This document shows positions 29,931 through 40,629 of a stretch of DNA of 64,000 nt, piece by piece. The stretch is from positions 1,736,001-1,800,000 of the forward strand of contig NZ_CP024160.1 of the NCBI RefSeq assembly GCF_002736145.1. Direction: 5' to 3'. A model generated the notes under the pieces. The model did no database searches, was not told the origin of the DNA, and saw only the letters and a program-made list of their open reading frames with translations. Position 1 is the first letter of the stretch; each line of letters starts with the position of its first letter. The DNA comes from Collinsella aerofaciens. GTDB lineage: Bacteria; Actinomycetota; Coriobacteriia; Coriobacteriales; Coriobacteriaceae. The position numbers were made by a program, and so were the translations under genes.

Positions 29931-30059
29931 TAAATTTTGAGCAGCGCTCAAAATTTATCCGGTCGGCTTACGCCGACCGCGCTGCGCTAAAAACGCGCCA
30001 CGGGCGCGTTTTCTTTACGCTTTGCGCCCTGGCGGGTTCGAATCCCTCCTCCTTCGCCG
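29931..30059. other. Three tandem stem-loops ending in a tRNA-Ser 3' fragment
   Basis: Within the 369-base gap between the UPF0126 gene and tRNA-Ser are three consecutive hairpins: a perfect 12-bp stem (29931-29942 with 29946-29957), GGTCGGC/GCCGACC (29961-29978), and AAAACGCGCC/GGCGCGTTTT (29990-30012). They are followed at 30034-30059 by 26 bases that match the 3' end of the neighbouring tRNA-Ser(CGA) at 24 of 26 positions, but on the opposite strand. No 5' tRNA half is present. It may be a scar of an integrated element or an RNA of unknown kind. Confidence 0.6.
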
Positions 30060-30082
30060 TATTTGTTTGTAAGGGACTCAAA

Positions 30083-30114
30083 ACAAAAAAGCTCCCGTTG
30101 TTGGGAGCTTTCTC
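30083..30114 (-). terminator. tRNA-Ser(CGA) terminator
   Basis: Stem AAAGCTCCC/GGGAGCTTT (30088-30111), followed by T-rich sequence on the minus strand. Confidence 0.88.
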
Positions 30115-30122
30115 AACCAAAA

Positions 30123-30213
30123 TGGCGGAGGAGGAGGGATTCGAACCCTCGTGACCTTATACAGGCCAAACGGTTTTCGAGACCGCCGCATTCAACCACT
30201 CTGCCACCCCTCC
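30123..30213 (-). tRNA. tRNA-Ser (CGA)
   Basis: 91 bases with the long variable arm of class II tRNAs. Acceptor GGAGGGG pairs with CTCCTCC, anticodon loop CTCGAAA (anticodon CGA), encoded CCA. Confidence 0.95.
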
Positions 30214-30221
30214 GCGTGGGG

Positions 30222-30252
30222 TAAAAACAAAGCAGGCTCGAAGGCCTGCTTT
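30222..30252 (-). terminator. Terminator between the two tRNA-Ser genes
   Basis: Stem 30229-30237 with 30244-30252, then GTTTTTAC on the minus strand. It lies downstream of tRNA-Ser(GGA). Confidence 0.8.
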
Positions 30253-30261
30253 GGAATTAAC

Positions 30262-30352
30262 TGGCGGAGAGTCAGGGATTTGAACCCTGGAGACGCTTTT
30301 GACGCCTACACGATTTCCAATCGTGCTCCTTCGGCCACTCGGACAACTCTCC
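30262..30352 (-). tRNA. tRNA-Ser (GGA)
   Basis: 91 bases, class II, acceptor GGAGAGT with ACTCTCC, anticodon loop TTGGAAA (anticodon GGA), long variable arm, encoded CCA. Confidence 0.95.
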
Positions 30353-30856
30353 GTTAAATGCGAAAGTCAGTATACACGAGGAATCGCAAAGTGCAAACAG
30401 AAAAGTTGGCATTTTTTAAAACGCTTGGCCGCGCTTGGCGCTGCAGTGGGGTTTGAGGTGCCAAAAAACGGCTTCCGACCAGCGTGGTTGATCAACTCAA
30501 TTGTTCAAAAAGGGTATTCATAAGCGACTTGGCAATGAATTTAAAAATCTTTGGGTGGTGCTGTGGGCCACTGGTATGCATTTTGCGACCACAGTCTTGT
30601 GCCCGTTGACCTGCGGCTTGGCTCAGCTTGTCCCCACGGCACCGTATCTTGTCAACAGATCCGTCAAGCTTTTGGTCAGCATTTGGTTGGAATGCGCATG
30701 AAACGTCGTGTGAGTATGGGCATATGTGGAGGTCATGAGGTTGTAGCTGCATATTCTTGCAGCCTAGGAGGTTGAAAGATATTATTACCAAGTCTTTTCC
30801 TGCTTCAGGCGCACCTTCACGACCTGAAGCCACATTTGCCCAGAGGAGGTGACAAT
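30353..30856 (+). promoter_or_regulatory. Long non-coding leader upstream of rpsF
   Basis: About 500 bases without a convincing gene; the short frames in it have no good start or codon pattern. It must contain the promoters of tRNA-Ser(GGA) and of rpsF. Just before rpsF, GCTTCAGG pairs with CCTGAAGC (about 30807-30834), a hairpin without a T tail ending near the ribosome site. This could be an autoregulatory leader such as the S6:S18 type, but I could not match that consensus. Confidence 0.45.
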
Positions 30857-31150
30857 ATGAAGGCTTATGAACTGCTGTTCTTTGTTGACCCGTCGCTCGA
30901 CCCCGAGACTCGTCTCGCTGTTATGAAGCGTATCGATACCACGATCGCCGAGGGCGCTGGCAAGGTCGACTCCGTTGACGAGTGGGGCAAGCGCAAGCTC
31001 GCCTACGAGATCAACGACCTCACCGATGGTGACTACACCCTCATCAACTTCCACGCAGATCCTACCCAGATCGCCGAGCTTGATCGCGTCCTGCGCATCA
31101 CCGACGCTGTGGTCCGCCACATGATCGTCCGTCGCGACGACCAGGAGTAA
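30857..31150 (+). CDS. rpsF: 30S ribosomal protein S6
   Basis: 97-residue S6, partner of S18 on the 30S platform. Begins MKAYELLFFVDPSLD; ends in HMIVRRDDQE. The start follows GAGGAGG. First gene of the standard rpsF-ssb-rpsR-rplI unit. Confidence 0.97.
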   Translation: MKAYELLFFVDPSLDPETRLAVMKRIDTTIAEGAGKVDSVDEWGKRKLAYEINDLTDGDYTLINFHADPTQIAELDRVLRITDAVVRHMIVRRDDQE

Positions 31151-31198
31151 GACTGTCGTTTTGGACTGGGCTTGTGCCCCAAGAGGAAGTAGTGAGTT

Positions 31199-31651
31199 AT
31201 GAGCATCAATCGAGTGAACATCACCGGTAACCTCACCCGCGATCCCGAGCTGCGCGCCACCGCCGGCGGAACCCAGGTTCTGTCCTTTGGCGTCGCCGTG
31301 AACGATCGTCGCCGCAACGCGCAGACTGGCGAGTGGGAGGACTATCCCAACTTTGTCGACTGCACCATGTTCGGCACCCGCGCCGAGGCCGTGAGCCGTT
31401 TCCTGGCAAAGGGAAACAAGGTCGCGATCGAGGGCAAGCTGCGCTACAGCTCTTGGGAGCGCGACGGCCAGCGCAGGAGCAAGCTCGAGGTCATCGTCGA
31501 TGAGATCGAGTTTATGAGCTCCCGTGGTGGCCAGGGTGGCTACGATCAGGGCGGTTACGCCCCCGCAGCTCCCGCGCCCGCAGCACGTCCTGCCGCACCG
31601 GTGGCTACGCCGCCCGCGGTCGACGTCTACGATGAGGACATCCCGTTCTAA
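31199..31651 (+). CDS. ssb: Single-stranded DNA-binding protein
   Basis: 150 residues: N-terminal OB fold (MSINRVNITGNLTRDPELRAT), a Gly/Pro/Ala-rich linker, and the acidic tip DEDIPF that recruits partner enzymes. Located between rpsF and rpsR as in most bacteria. Confidence 0.97.
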   Translation: MSINRVNITGNLTRDPELRATAGGTQVLSFGVAVNDRRRNAQTGEWEDYPNFVDCTMFGTRAEAVSRFLAKGNKVAIEGKLRYSSWERDGQRRSKLEVIVDEIEFMSSRGGQGGYDQGGYAPAAPAPAARPAAPVATPPAVDVYDEDIPF

Positions 31652-31723
31652 GGGTTGTTCACCTATTTTTGAGTGAGAGGCGGCTTCGGTTCGCCGAAGT
31701 TGCCAAATGAAAGGTATTTTGAC

Positions 31724-31990
31724 ATGGCTAATGATTTTTCTGCACGTCAGCCGCGTCGTAAGTACTGCCAGTTCTGCAAGGAGAACACTGAGTTCATCGA
31801 CTATAAGGACACTCAGCTTCTCCGTAAGTACATGACCGACCGTGGCAAGATCAAGCCCCGTCGCGTCACTGGCGCTTGCACGCAGCATCAGCATGACATC
31901 GCCAACGCCATCAAGCGCGCCCGCGAGATGGCTCTCCTGCCGTACACCGTCCCCGTGGTTTCCTCTCGTGGCAACCGCGACCGCGGCTAA
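31724..31990 (+). CDS. rpsR: 30S ribosomal protein S18
   Basis: 88 residues. The start is the ATG at 31724 ([15 protein letters not shown]). It keeps CQFC and a later C-x-x-H (ACTQHQHD), so it is the zinc-binding C+ form. Confidence 0.96.
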   Translation: MANDFSARQPRRKYCQFCKENTEFIDYKDTQLLRKYMTDRGKIKPRRVTGACTQHQHDIANAIKRAREMALLPYTVPVVSSRGNRDRG

Positions 31991-32005
31991 GAAGGGAGAC
32001 GCATC

Positions 32006-32545
32006 ATGAAGGTTATTCTTCTCGATGAGATCAAGGGCAAGGGCGGCGAGGGTGACGTCGTAGAGGTCGCTCAGGGTTACGCTGAGAACTTCCTGTTCCC
32101 CAAGAAGCTCGCTGTTGCCGCCACCAAGGGCAACCTCAAGCAGCTTGACGAGCGTCGCAACAACATCGCCAAGCGCGAGGCCGTCCGTCTGGCTACCGCC
32201 AACGAGACCAAGGCTGCCTTCGAGGGCAAGACGGTCACCGTTGACGTCAAGGTCGGCGACGAGGGCATCCTCTTTGGCTCCGTTACCGCCGCTATGATCG
32301 CTGACGCCATCAAGGCTCAGCTCGGTATGGACATCGACCGCAAGCGCGTCGAGCTCGGTAAGCCCATCAAGGTTGCCGGTGCCCACACCGTTGCCATCTC
32401 GCTGTACCGCGAGATCAAGGCCGAGGTTGTCGTTCTCGTCGGCGTTACCGCCGAGGAGCTCGCTGCCGAGGCTGAGGTCGAGGAGGCCGCTGAGGTCGCC
32501 GAGGCCGAGACCGCCGAGGTCGAGACTGAGGCTGCTGCCGAGTAG
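32006..32545 (+). CDS. rplI: 50S ribosomal protein L9
   Basis: 179 residues. L9 N domain MKVILLDEIKGKGGEGDVVEVAQGYAENFL and C domain; about 30 residues longer than usual because of an Ala/Glu-rich acidic tail (EEAAEVAEAETAEVETEAAAE). A terminator follows. Confidence 0.95.
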   Translation: MKVILLDEIKGKGGEGDVVEVAQGYAENFLFPKKLAVAATKGNLKQLDERRNNIAKREAVRLATANETKAAFEGKTVTVDVKVGDEGILFGSVTAAMIADAIKAQLGMDIDRKRVELGKPIKVAGAHTVAISLYREIKAEVVVLVGVTAEELAAEAEVEEAAEVAEAETAEVETEAAAE

Positions 32546-32577
32546 CATTTGCTGCAACGCAACAATCTTGTTCTAAG

Positions 32578-32617
32578 AAGGGCGCTCTGGGAAACCAGGG
32601 CGCCCTTTTGTTTTTTG
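32578..32617 (+). terminator. rplI terminator
   Basis: About 13-bp stem with a GAAA tetraloop (32578-32607), then TTGTTTTTT. Confidence 0.93.
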
Positions 32618-32769
32618 CGCTGAGTGAGTGTCATGGTGAACGTTGCGTCGAAGTCCTATATACAGGACCGTTCATCCGTTTGGTTCGGTGATGATTGGCG
32701 GCGCGCGGCGCGTTTGGGGACCGTGGCTGATACTATGGATGCTCGCAAGCGATATGAATGAGGATGCTC

Positions 32770-34161
32770 ATGGCATATGACGATAGGGAGACCGGGCTGA
32801 CGGTTGAGGACCGCGGCTCCAAGTTGGGTCTTCCCCAAAACCAAGATGCAGAGGCCAATGTACTGGCCGCTATGCTGCTATCGCCCGAGGTGGTCGAAGA
32901 GGCCCAGGTCGAGCTGCAGCCCGATGACTTCTACCGGCCCATTCATAAGACCATCTATACCGCGATGGTCGATATGTACAACAGCCGCATTCCCATCGAC
33001 TCCATCTCGCTGATCGATTACCTGCGAAGCATCAACAAGCTCGATGCCGTGGGCGGCGAGGCCTACATTTTGGAGTTGATGGGTCAGACCCTGTCGCTCG
33101 TCAACTGGCAGCACCATGCCGCTATCGTTCGCCGCGATTCGATGCTGCGTGAGCTGATCGGCGCCACCAACGAGATCAACGCGCTGGCCTATAACGCTCC
33201 CACCGATACCAAAGAGGTCGTGGAGCTGGCCGAGAGCAAGTTGCTCAAGGTCACGGCGCGCGAGGTCAAGTCGAGCTACAAGACGCTGACCGAGTTTATG
33301 GTCGAAGCCTATAACGAGGCCGAGGAAGTGTGCCAGGCCGGTGGACAGGCCGCGGGCGTGCCCACGGGTTTCCCGTCGCTCGACCGCATGCTCATGGGTT
33401 TTCGCGAGGGTCAGCTCATCATCATCGGCGCCCGCCCTGCTGTTGGTAAGACGTCGTTCGCCCTGAATCTGGCGCTCAACGCTGCCGCTGCCGGTTATAC
33501 CGTCGGCTTCTTCTCTCTGGAGATGTCGGGCAAGGAAATTGCCCAGCGTCTGATTTGCGCCTACGCCATGATCTCGATCAGTGACTTCCGCATGGGCCGC
33601 ATTAGCCCCGAGCAATGGGCCAATATCAACGAGGCCACGCAGACCTTGTCTAAGCTCGATATTCTGATTGACGATACGCCCGGCACCACAGTGACCGAGA
33701 TTCGCGCCAAGAGCCGCCGCATGCTCCACAACAAGGAGAAGGCCATCATCATCCTGGACTACCTGCAGCTGGTGAGTCCTCCGCCGGGACGCCGCTCCGA
33801 GAGCCGTACCGTCGAGGTCTCCGAGATGTCGCGTGGTCTGAAGATCATGGCCAAGGAGCTCAAGATCCCGCTCATCGCGCTGTCGCAGCTCTCGCGTCAG
33901 GTCGAATCCCGTACCGGCAAGCGCCCGCAGCTTTCCGACCTTCGTGAATCGGGCTCCATCGAGCAGGACGCCGATATCGTTATGTTCTTGGACCGCTCCG
34001 CCGACGAGGCCGAAGCCTCGCGCGAGGATCGACCCGACGAGGGCGTTACGCGTATCGTCGTGGCCAAGAACCGTTCGGGCCCGATCGGCGACGTCGACCT
34101 GATGTTCCTGCCGGCATCCACCAAGTTCTATGAGCTTGATGGGGCACATGCCGAGGAGTAG
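32770..34161 (+). CDS. dnaB: Replicative DNA helicase DnaB
   Basis: Hexameric fork helicase (463 residues). N-terminal collar domain (NQDAEANVLAAMLLSPEVV), RecA-like ATPase with Walker A GARPAVGKTS and Walker B AIIILDYLQL, and the DIVMFLDR segment. No intein. The ATG at 32770 follows TGAGGA; two in-frame ATGs are just upstream. DciA (18.1 kb) is the likely loading partner. Confidence 0.96.
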   Translation: MAYDDRETGLTVEDRGSKLGLPQNQDAEANVLAAMLLSPEVVEEAQVELQPDDFYRPIHKTIYTAMVDMYNSRIPIDSISLIDYLRSINKLDAVGGEAYILELMGQTLSLVNWQHHAAIVRRDSMLRELIGATNEINALAYNAPTDTKEVVELAESKLLKVTAREVKSSYKTLTEFMVEAYNEAEEVCQAGGQAAGVPTGFPSLDRMLMGFREGQLIIIGARPAVGKTSFALNLALNAAAAGYTVGFFSLEMSGKEIAQRLICAYAMISISDFRMGRISPEQWANINEATQTLSKLDILIDDTPGTTVTEIRAKSRRMLHNKEKAIIILDYLQLVSPPPGRRSESRTVEVSEMSRGLKIMAKELKIPLIALSQLSRQVESRTGKRPQLSDLRESGSIEQDADIVMFLDRSADEAEASREDRPDEGVTRIVVAKNRSGPIGDVDLMFLPASTKFYELDGAHAEE

Positions 34162-34245
34162 GACAGGCGCCCGTTGCACGGGTATACTGGGAATGTTTTG
34201 TGCTTCTGCGTGCCGGCGTGGCGCGTAGACAGTCCATGAATGTAA

Positions 34246-35541
<1,296 letters not shown>

Positions 35542-35563
35542 TCGGGACTATTTGGTTATTGCG

Positions 35564-35612
35564 ATATACCCCTTTGCAGCCCGGACGGGCGGCCGAGGGG
35601 TATATTTGCTTG
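35564..35612 (+). terminator. purA terminator or purD leader hairpin
   Basis: ATATACCCCT (35564-35573) pairs with AGGGGTATAT (35596-35605) around an inner GCCCG/CGGGC stem. The T tail is poor, so this may be an attenuator-like leader for purD rather than a simple stop. Confidence 0.6.
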
Positions 35613-35659
35613 CAAAGGGCTCGCGCGGAGCGGGCCATTCATCCATAGAGGAGGCACCC

Positions 35660-36964
35660 TTGAAGGCGGACACTCAAACCATCGACATCCTGTTGTTGGG
35701 CAGCGGCGGCCGTGAGCATGCTTTGGCAGCTAAGCTCGCAGCATCACCGCGCGCCGGCAAGCTCTACATCGCGCCGGGCAACGGCGGCACCGCGAGCTGT
35801 GGCGAGAACGTTGTTCTCGACGACTGCGATCCTGCGGCCGTGGCGGCGTTTGCACAGAGCCACGGATGCGGACTCGTGGTAATTGGCCCCGAGGCTCCGC
35901 TCGTGGCGGGCGTGGCCGACGCCGTGCGCGCGGCGGGTATTCCCTGCTTTGGCCCGGGTGCCGAGGGCGCCCAGATGGAGGGCTCCAAGCTGTTCTCCAA
36001 GCAGCTCATGGAGCGTGCGGGCATTCCGACGGCAGCCTATGGTTCATTTACCGACGAGGCTTCGGCTCTCGCCTATGTGCGCGAGCAGGGCGCCCCGCTG
36101 GTCGTGAAGGCCGACGGCCTTGCCGCGGGCAAGGGCGTTATCGTGGCGACCGAACTTGAGCAGGCCGAGGAGGCCGTGCGCGAGTGCTTTGGCGGCACCT
36201 TTGGCGATGCCGGCAACACCGTGGTTATCGAGGAGATGCTGACCGGCCCCGAGTGCTCGCTTTTGGCCTTTACCGACGGCAAGACCGTGCGCCCCATGGC
36301 CACCTCGCAGGACCACAAGCGCGCCCTCGAGGGCGACAAGGGCCCCAACACCGGCGGCATGGGCGTCTACAGCCCGGTGCCCATCGTGACCGACGAGGAG
36401 CACGCCACCATGGTGAAGGTCATGGAGCAGACCGTTGCCGAGCTCGCTGCCGAGGGCATCGACTACCGCGGCTGCCTGTACGGCGGCTTTATGCTCACGC
36501 CCGCCGGCCCCAAGGTGCTGGAGTTCAATGCCCGCTTTGGCGACCCCGAGACGCAGGTCGTGCTGCCGCGCCTTAAGAACGACCTGGTCGAGGTCATGCT
36601 CGCCTGCGCCAACTGCGAGCTCGATCAGATTGAGCTTGACTGGCGTGACGAGTGGGCCGTGGCCGTTGTCCTGACGAGTGCGGGCTATCCCGGCAGCTAC
36701 GAGAAGGGCAAGGTCATCACCGGTATCGCCGATGCCGAGGCCATGGAGAACGTGACCGTGTACCACGCGGGCACTGCCGTGGTGGACGGCCAGCTCGTGA
36801 CCAATGGTGGCCGCGTGCTTGCCGTGACCGCTCTGGGCGACACGTTCGAGAGCGCTCGCAACCTTGCCTACGAGGCCTGCGAGAAGATTGATTTTGAGGG
36901 TAAGACCCTGCGCCACGACATTGGCCTGCGTGCGCTGCGCGGCCGCGACGCCTGGGATGCCTAA
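35660..36964 (+). CDS. purD: Phosphoribosylamine--glycine ligase
   Basis: GAR synthetase, second step of purine synthesis. ATP-grasp enzyme of 434 residues with [11 protein letters not shown] at the N terminus, DGLAAGKGV, and [12 protein letters not shown] place the start at TTG (35660), which follows GAGGAGG; the open frame extends further but into the preceding gene. Confidence 0.94.
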   Translation: MKADTQTIDILLLGSGGREHALAAKLAASPRAGKLYIAPGNGGTASCGENVVLDDCDPAAVAAFAQSHGCGLVVIGPEAPLVAGVADAVRAAGIPCFGPGAEGAQMEGSKLFSKQLMERAGIPTAAYGSFTDEASALAYVREQGAPLVVKADGLAAGKGVIVATELEQAEEAVRECFGGTFGDAGNTVVIEEMLTGPECSLLAFTDGKTVRPMATSQDHKRALEGDKGPNTGGMGVYSPVPIVTDEEHATMVKVMEQTVAELAAEGIDYRGCLYGGFMLTPAGPKVLEFNARFGDPETQVVLPRLKNDLVEVMLACANCELDQIELDWRDEWAVAVVLTSAGYPGSYEKGKVITGIADAEAMENVTVYHAGTAVVDGQLVTNGGRVLAVTALGDTFESARNLAYEACEKIDFEGKTLRHDIGLRALRGRDAWDA

Positions 36965-36985
36965 AATCCGAGAGGAATGAGACGG

Positions 36986-37681
36986 ATGGACGAGAAGAAC
37001 GAAGAGCTCGTGGATGCGCAGATCGTCGAAGAGGACAGCCGCATGTATGGGCACGCCGAGGGCGAGCCTGGTGGCGAGGTCGCTGACGAGCCGGCGCTGG
37101 TGCTGGGCGACGACGACCCGCACGATGCCGAGCTGCACGAGAAGATTCTTTCGGAGGAGTGCGCCTGGAAGGGCAAGATCCTCGACGTCCACCGTCTTGA
37201 GGTTGAGCTGCCCAACGGTCGCCGCAGCGCCCGCGATATTGTTCGCCATCCGGGTGCGGCGGCCGTTGTGGCACTGACCGAGAGCGGCAAGATCGTACTG
37301 GTGCGTCAGTACCGCACCGCCATCGACCGCGTGACGGTCGAGATTCCCGCCGGCAAGCTCGATCCAGGCGAGGACCCGCTCGATTGCGCCAAGCGCGAGC
37401 TGCATGAGGAGACGGGCTTTAGGGCTGGTCGCATTCGCTTTTTGACGTCGATTGTCACGTCCTGCGGTTTTTGCGACGAGATCATTCACATCTACTTGGC
37501 TACCAAGCTCGAGTTTGATGCGCCCAACCCCGATGATGACGAATTCGTCAACGTTGACTTGGTGCCACTGCACGAGCTGATCGACGCCGTGCTCGACGGC
37601 AAGATCGAAGACGCCAAGACCGTCGTAGGCGCCTTGGCCTGCGATAGCATCGCGCATCGCCTTGGGGGTGCGGAGCTTTAA
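36986..37681 (+). CDS. Nudix hydrolase (ADP-ribose pyrophosphatase-like)
   Basis: 231 residues. The Nudix box GKLDPGEDPLDCAKRELHEETGF is complete (G-x5-E-x7-REL-x-EE-x-G). It resembles ADP-ribose pyrophosphatases, with IVRHPGAAAVVAL and QYRTAIDRVTVEIPAG. About 50 extra acidic residues precede the fold. The ATG at 36986 is nine bases after AGAGGA. Directly downstream of purD. Confidence 0.88.
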   Translation: MDEKNEELVDAQIVEEDSRMYGHAEGEPGGEVADEPALVLGDDDPHDAELHEKILSEECAWKGKILDVHRLEVELPNGRRSARDIVRHPGAAAVVALTESGKIVLVRQYRTAIDRVTVEIPAGKLDPGEDPLDCAKRELHEETGFRAGRIRFLTSIVTSCGFCDEIIHIYLATKLEFDAPNPDDDEFVNVDLVPLHELIDAVLDGKIEDAKTVVGALACDSIAHRLGGAEL

Positions 37682-37720
37682 CGAGCGGGGATGATCCCGC
37701 AGGTTTGTGTAAGTCAGCGA

Positions 37721-37865
37721 AAGTGCTCCATTTGGGACAAGGTGGCCCAAAAGAGGAGGGAAGCGTATGGATATACGCGACCGACGATTGAAGGCCAGGT
37801 TGTCCAAATGGAGCACTTACAGCGTCGAGACGAAACGCGGTTTGGTAAAACCGCGTAAGGTGATT
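37721..37865 (+). promoter_or_regulatory. Structured leader of the ABC exporter gene
   Basis: Imperfect inverted repeat (37721-37740 with 37800-37818; AAGTGCTCCATTTGG and its reverse complement, one unpaired G) flanks a strong ribosome site GAGGAGGG at 37754. A second hairpin, ACGCGGTTT/AAACCGCGT, lies at 37834-37855. The frame started by that ribosome site (ATG 37767) reads into the exporter gene. Confidence 0.55.
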
Positions 37866-39638
37866 ATGCTGAAGAGGTTTCTTTCTTACTACAGGCCCCA
37901 GATGGGGCTTTTTGTTGCTGATACTGTTTGTGCTCTGGTGCTTGCCGCCATTGACCTTGCGTTTCCTATTATTCTGCGCAATTTGACCGGTGGGCTGTTT
38001 ACCCAGGGTCAGGCTGCCATCATGCAGGCGCTCGGTATGATCGCGGTGGGTTTGGTGCTGATGTATGTCATCCGTTGCGCCTGTCGCTACTTTGTGAGCT
38101 ACTGGGGCCACGTGATGGGCGCGCGCATGGAGTCCAAGATGCGCGAGGACCTGTTTGACCAGTACGAGCGCTTTAGCTTTGCGTACTTCGACCGTAACAG
38201 CTCGGGCGACATGATGAGCCGCGTGGTCAACGACCTGTTCGATATCTGCGAGGCGGCGCATCACGTGCCCGAGTGGATCATCATCTGCGGCATCGAGATT
38301 ATCGGCTCGTTTGTGATTCTCTTTACCATCGCCCCGGTGCTGGCGCTTGCCATGGCTGCGGTGACAGCAGCGTTTTCGGTCATCATGTTTTGGCAGAACA
38401 TGCGCATGCGCGAGGTCTTTAGCGACAATCGCAAAAAAATCAGCGGCATCAATGCACAGCTGCAGGATTCGCTGGCGGGCATGCGCGTGGTCAAGAGCTT
38501 TGCCAATGAGGAGACCGAGCGTGCCAAGTTCCGTGCCTCTAACGACCGCTACCTTTCGTCCAAGGAGAACATGTATCACGCCATGGGCGTCTATACTGCG
38601 ACGTATGGCCTGCTCTCGGGTGTGCTCTATGTGATCGTGGTGCTGCTGGGCGGCTGGCTGGTCGCCCAGGGACAGCTGCAGGCGGTCGATATGGCGACCT
38701 TTGCACTCTATATTTCGCTGTTCTGCACGCCGCTTGAGACGCTCGTCAATTCGGCCGAAACGTATCAGAAGGCTATCGCCGGCTTTAAGCGTATGGACGA
38801 GGTGCTCTCGACCGCGCCGGATATCCAGGACAAGCCGGGCGCCACGGATCTGCAGGTGACTGCCGGCGCCGTGGAGTATCACGACGTGTGCTTTAACTAC
38901 GAGGATGTTGAGCTGGGCGAGGGCGATGCCGATGAGCGTCCCGTTATCGACCATATGGACCTGTCCATCAAGCCCGGGCAGACCATCGCTTTGGTTGGCC
39001 CTTCGGGCGGTGGCAAGTCCACGACCTGTTCGCTGCTGCCGCGCTTTTATGACGTGGCTGCCGGATCCATTAGCATTGACGGCCAAGACGTGCGCGATGT
39101 GACGCAGCAGAGCCTGCGCCGTGCCATCGGCCTGGTGCAGCAGGATGTCTATCTGTTTGACGGTACGATTGGCGAGAACATCGCCTATGGCAAGCCGGGC
39201 GCTACGGCGGAAGAGATCGCCGAGGCCGCCCGTCGCGCCAACATCGATGCCTTTATCGAGTCGCTTCCACAGGGCTATGACACGGTCGTGGGCGAGCGCG
39301 GCAGCCGTCTTTCGGGCGGACAGAAGCAGCGCGTTGCCATCGCGCGTGTGTTTCTCAAGAACCCCAAGATCCTGATTTTGGACGAGGCGACGAGTGCTTT
39401 GGATAACGAGAGCGAGGAGGCGGTGCAGGAGTCGCTCGAAGAGCTGGCACGCGGCCGCACCACGATCATCATCGCCCACCGTCTTTCGACCATTAAGCAT
39501 GCCGACGAGATTGCGACCGTTGAGCATGGTCGCGTTGTGGAGCGTGGCACGCACGAGGAGCTTCTCGCCCGTGGCGGCACCTATGCCCGTTACTATCGAA
39601 TGCAGTTCGAAGGTGCGCGTGCGCACGAGCTCGACTGA
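37866..39638 (+). CDS. ABC exporter, fused permease and ATPase
   Basis: 590 residues from the ATG at 37866 (MLKRFLSYYRPQMGLF, the common start in this family). Six membrane segments in about 1-310, then an ATPase with Walker A GPSGGGKST, Q loop, signature LSGGQKQR, Walker B LILDEATSALD and the His switch IIAHRLS. A homodimeric half-transporter of the MsbA/MdlB type; substrate unknown. An alternative ATG at 37767 with a stronger ribosome site would add 33 basic residues. Confidence 0.9.
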   Translation: MLKRFLSYYRPQMGLFVADTVCALVLAAIDLAFPIILRNLTGGLFTQGQAAIMQALGMIAVGLVLMYVIRCACRYFVSYWGHVMGARMESKMREDLFDQYERFSFAYFDRNSSGDMMSRVVNDLFDICEAAHHVPEWIIICGIEIIGSFVILFTIAPVLALAMAAVTAAFSVIMFWQNMRMREVFSDNRKKISGINAQLQDSLAGMRVVKSFANEETERAKFRASNDRYLSSKENMYHAMGVYTATYGLLSGVLYVIVVLLGGWLVAQGQLQAVDMATFALYISLFCTPLETLVNSAETYQKAIAGFKRMDEVLSTAPDIQDKPGATDLQVTAGAVEYHDVCFNYEDVELGEGDADERPVIDHMDLSIKPGQTIALVGPSGGGKSTTCSLLPRFYDVAAGSISIDGQDVRDVTQQSLRRAIGLVQQDVYLFDGTIGENIAYGKPGATAEEIAEAARRANIDAFIESLPQGYDTVVGERGSRLSGGQKQRVAIARVFLKNPKILILDEATSALDNESEEAVQESLEELARGRTTIIIAHRLSTIKHADEIATVEHGRVVERGTHEELLARGGTYARYYRMQFEGARAHELD

Positions 39639-39657
39639 TTGATATGACAGGAAGTTT

Positions 39658-40623
39658 ATGGCTGACAAGAACCCTTTGACTCCGGAAGAAGTGACGGAGT
39701 TATTCTCCGAAATCGATGCATCCGGTGTCTTGGATCCCACGCTTGCCAAAAAGCGCACCGAGCGCATGCGCGAGAAGGAGGCGGCGGCCAAGCGCGGTGA
39801 CAAAGCGGCGCTGGTGCAGCTGCGCAGCGAGGACCGCGCGAGCCAGGCAAAACATATCGACCCGCTGTCCGAGGACGATCCTTCGGGCTCGCAGGTGAGC
39901 CATACCATTACGAAGACTGCCATGGCCGTGGTTATCGGCATCTTGGTGCTGATCGTGGGCATGCAGATTGGCTACGGCGTGATGCGTCGCCTGAACACCG
40001 CCAACCTGTCCGAGAGCGTTTCGGTCGATACTGTTTCGACGGCGCTGAAGGGCGGCCTTGAGTGGGGCAACGGCTTTACGCAGTTTCCACTCGACTTTAC
40101 CGTCGATGAAGCCGATGAGCGTACGGGCACGGTCGAGGTGACGGTGTTGGACACATCGTCTGCCAACGAGCTCGAGCTGCTGTCCAACGGGCAGATTCAG
40201 GCCGCGGCGCTTGCGACCAACGCGTTGCTCAACGATAAGATTGACCGCGTGGTGTATAACGTTCACGCCTATATCGACGAGGATAGCAATATTCAGCACG
40301 ATTCCTTCTTTGGCATGTTCCCCGCGCGGGGCCACCAGAGCGCCATCCTGACGTTCGTGTGGACCAAGAGCTCATCCAATGCCACGAATATCGACTGGAA
40401 GATGCGCATCGTGAGTATGGATGACACCATCGCCGAGCGCATTCAGAAGCAGGTGAACTCGGTGTCGTCGTTGATTGAGGACCCGGTGGTGAGCCAGACC
40501 AAGATTGACGAGGAAAAGGCCGAGCGTGACCTGGAGCATCGTCTGCATGGCCGTGAGATTTTCCGCGGCGGCAAGCCCGACCGAACGCCGTCCGATCTGC
40601 TGGAACAGGACAAGAAAAAGTAA
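39658..40623 (+). CDS. Unknown single-span membrane protein
   Basis: 321 residues; no family recognised. A cytoplasmic, charged N-terminal part (about 1-80), one membrane helix (about 84-107, AMAVVIGILVLIVGMQIGYGV), and a C-terminal domain of about 210 residues with alternating strands, probably outside. It ends in a basic tail. It follows the ABC exporter by 19 bases and is probably co-transcribed, so it could be an accessory subunit. Confidence 0.7.
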   Translation: MADKNPLTPEEVTELFSEIDASGVLDPTLAKKRTERMREKEAAAKRGDKAALVQLRSEDRASQAKHIDPLSEDDPSGSQVSHTITKTAMAVVIGILVLIVGMQIGYGVMRRLNTANLSESVSVDTVSTALKGGLEWGNGFTQFPLDFTVDEADERTGTVEVTVLDTSSANELELLSNGQIQAAALATNALLNDKIDRVVYNVHAYIDEDSNIQHDSFFGMFPARGHQSAILTFVWTKSSSNATNIDWKMRIVSMDDTIAERIQKQVNSVSSLIEDPVVSQTKIDEEKAERDLEHRLHGREIFRGGKPDRTPSDLLEQDKKK

Positions 40624-40629
40624 GAGGCC

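Noticed and set aside
30501-30775. Two short plus-strand open frames before rpsF
   Set aside because: No suitable ribosome site, overlapping frames and no protein-like pattern.
30807-30856. S6:S18-binding leader RNA
   Set aside because: A hairpin is present but I could not find the conserved loop of that motif, so it is only noted as a possible leader.
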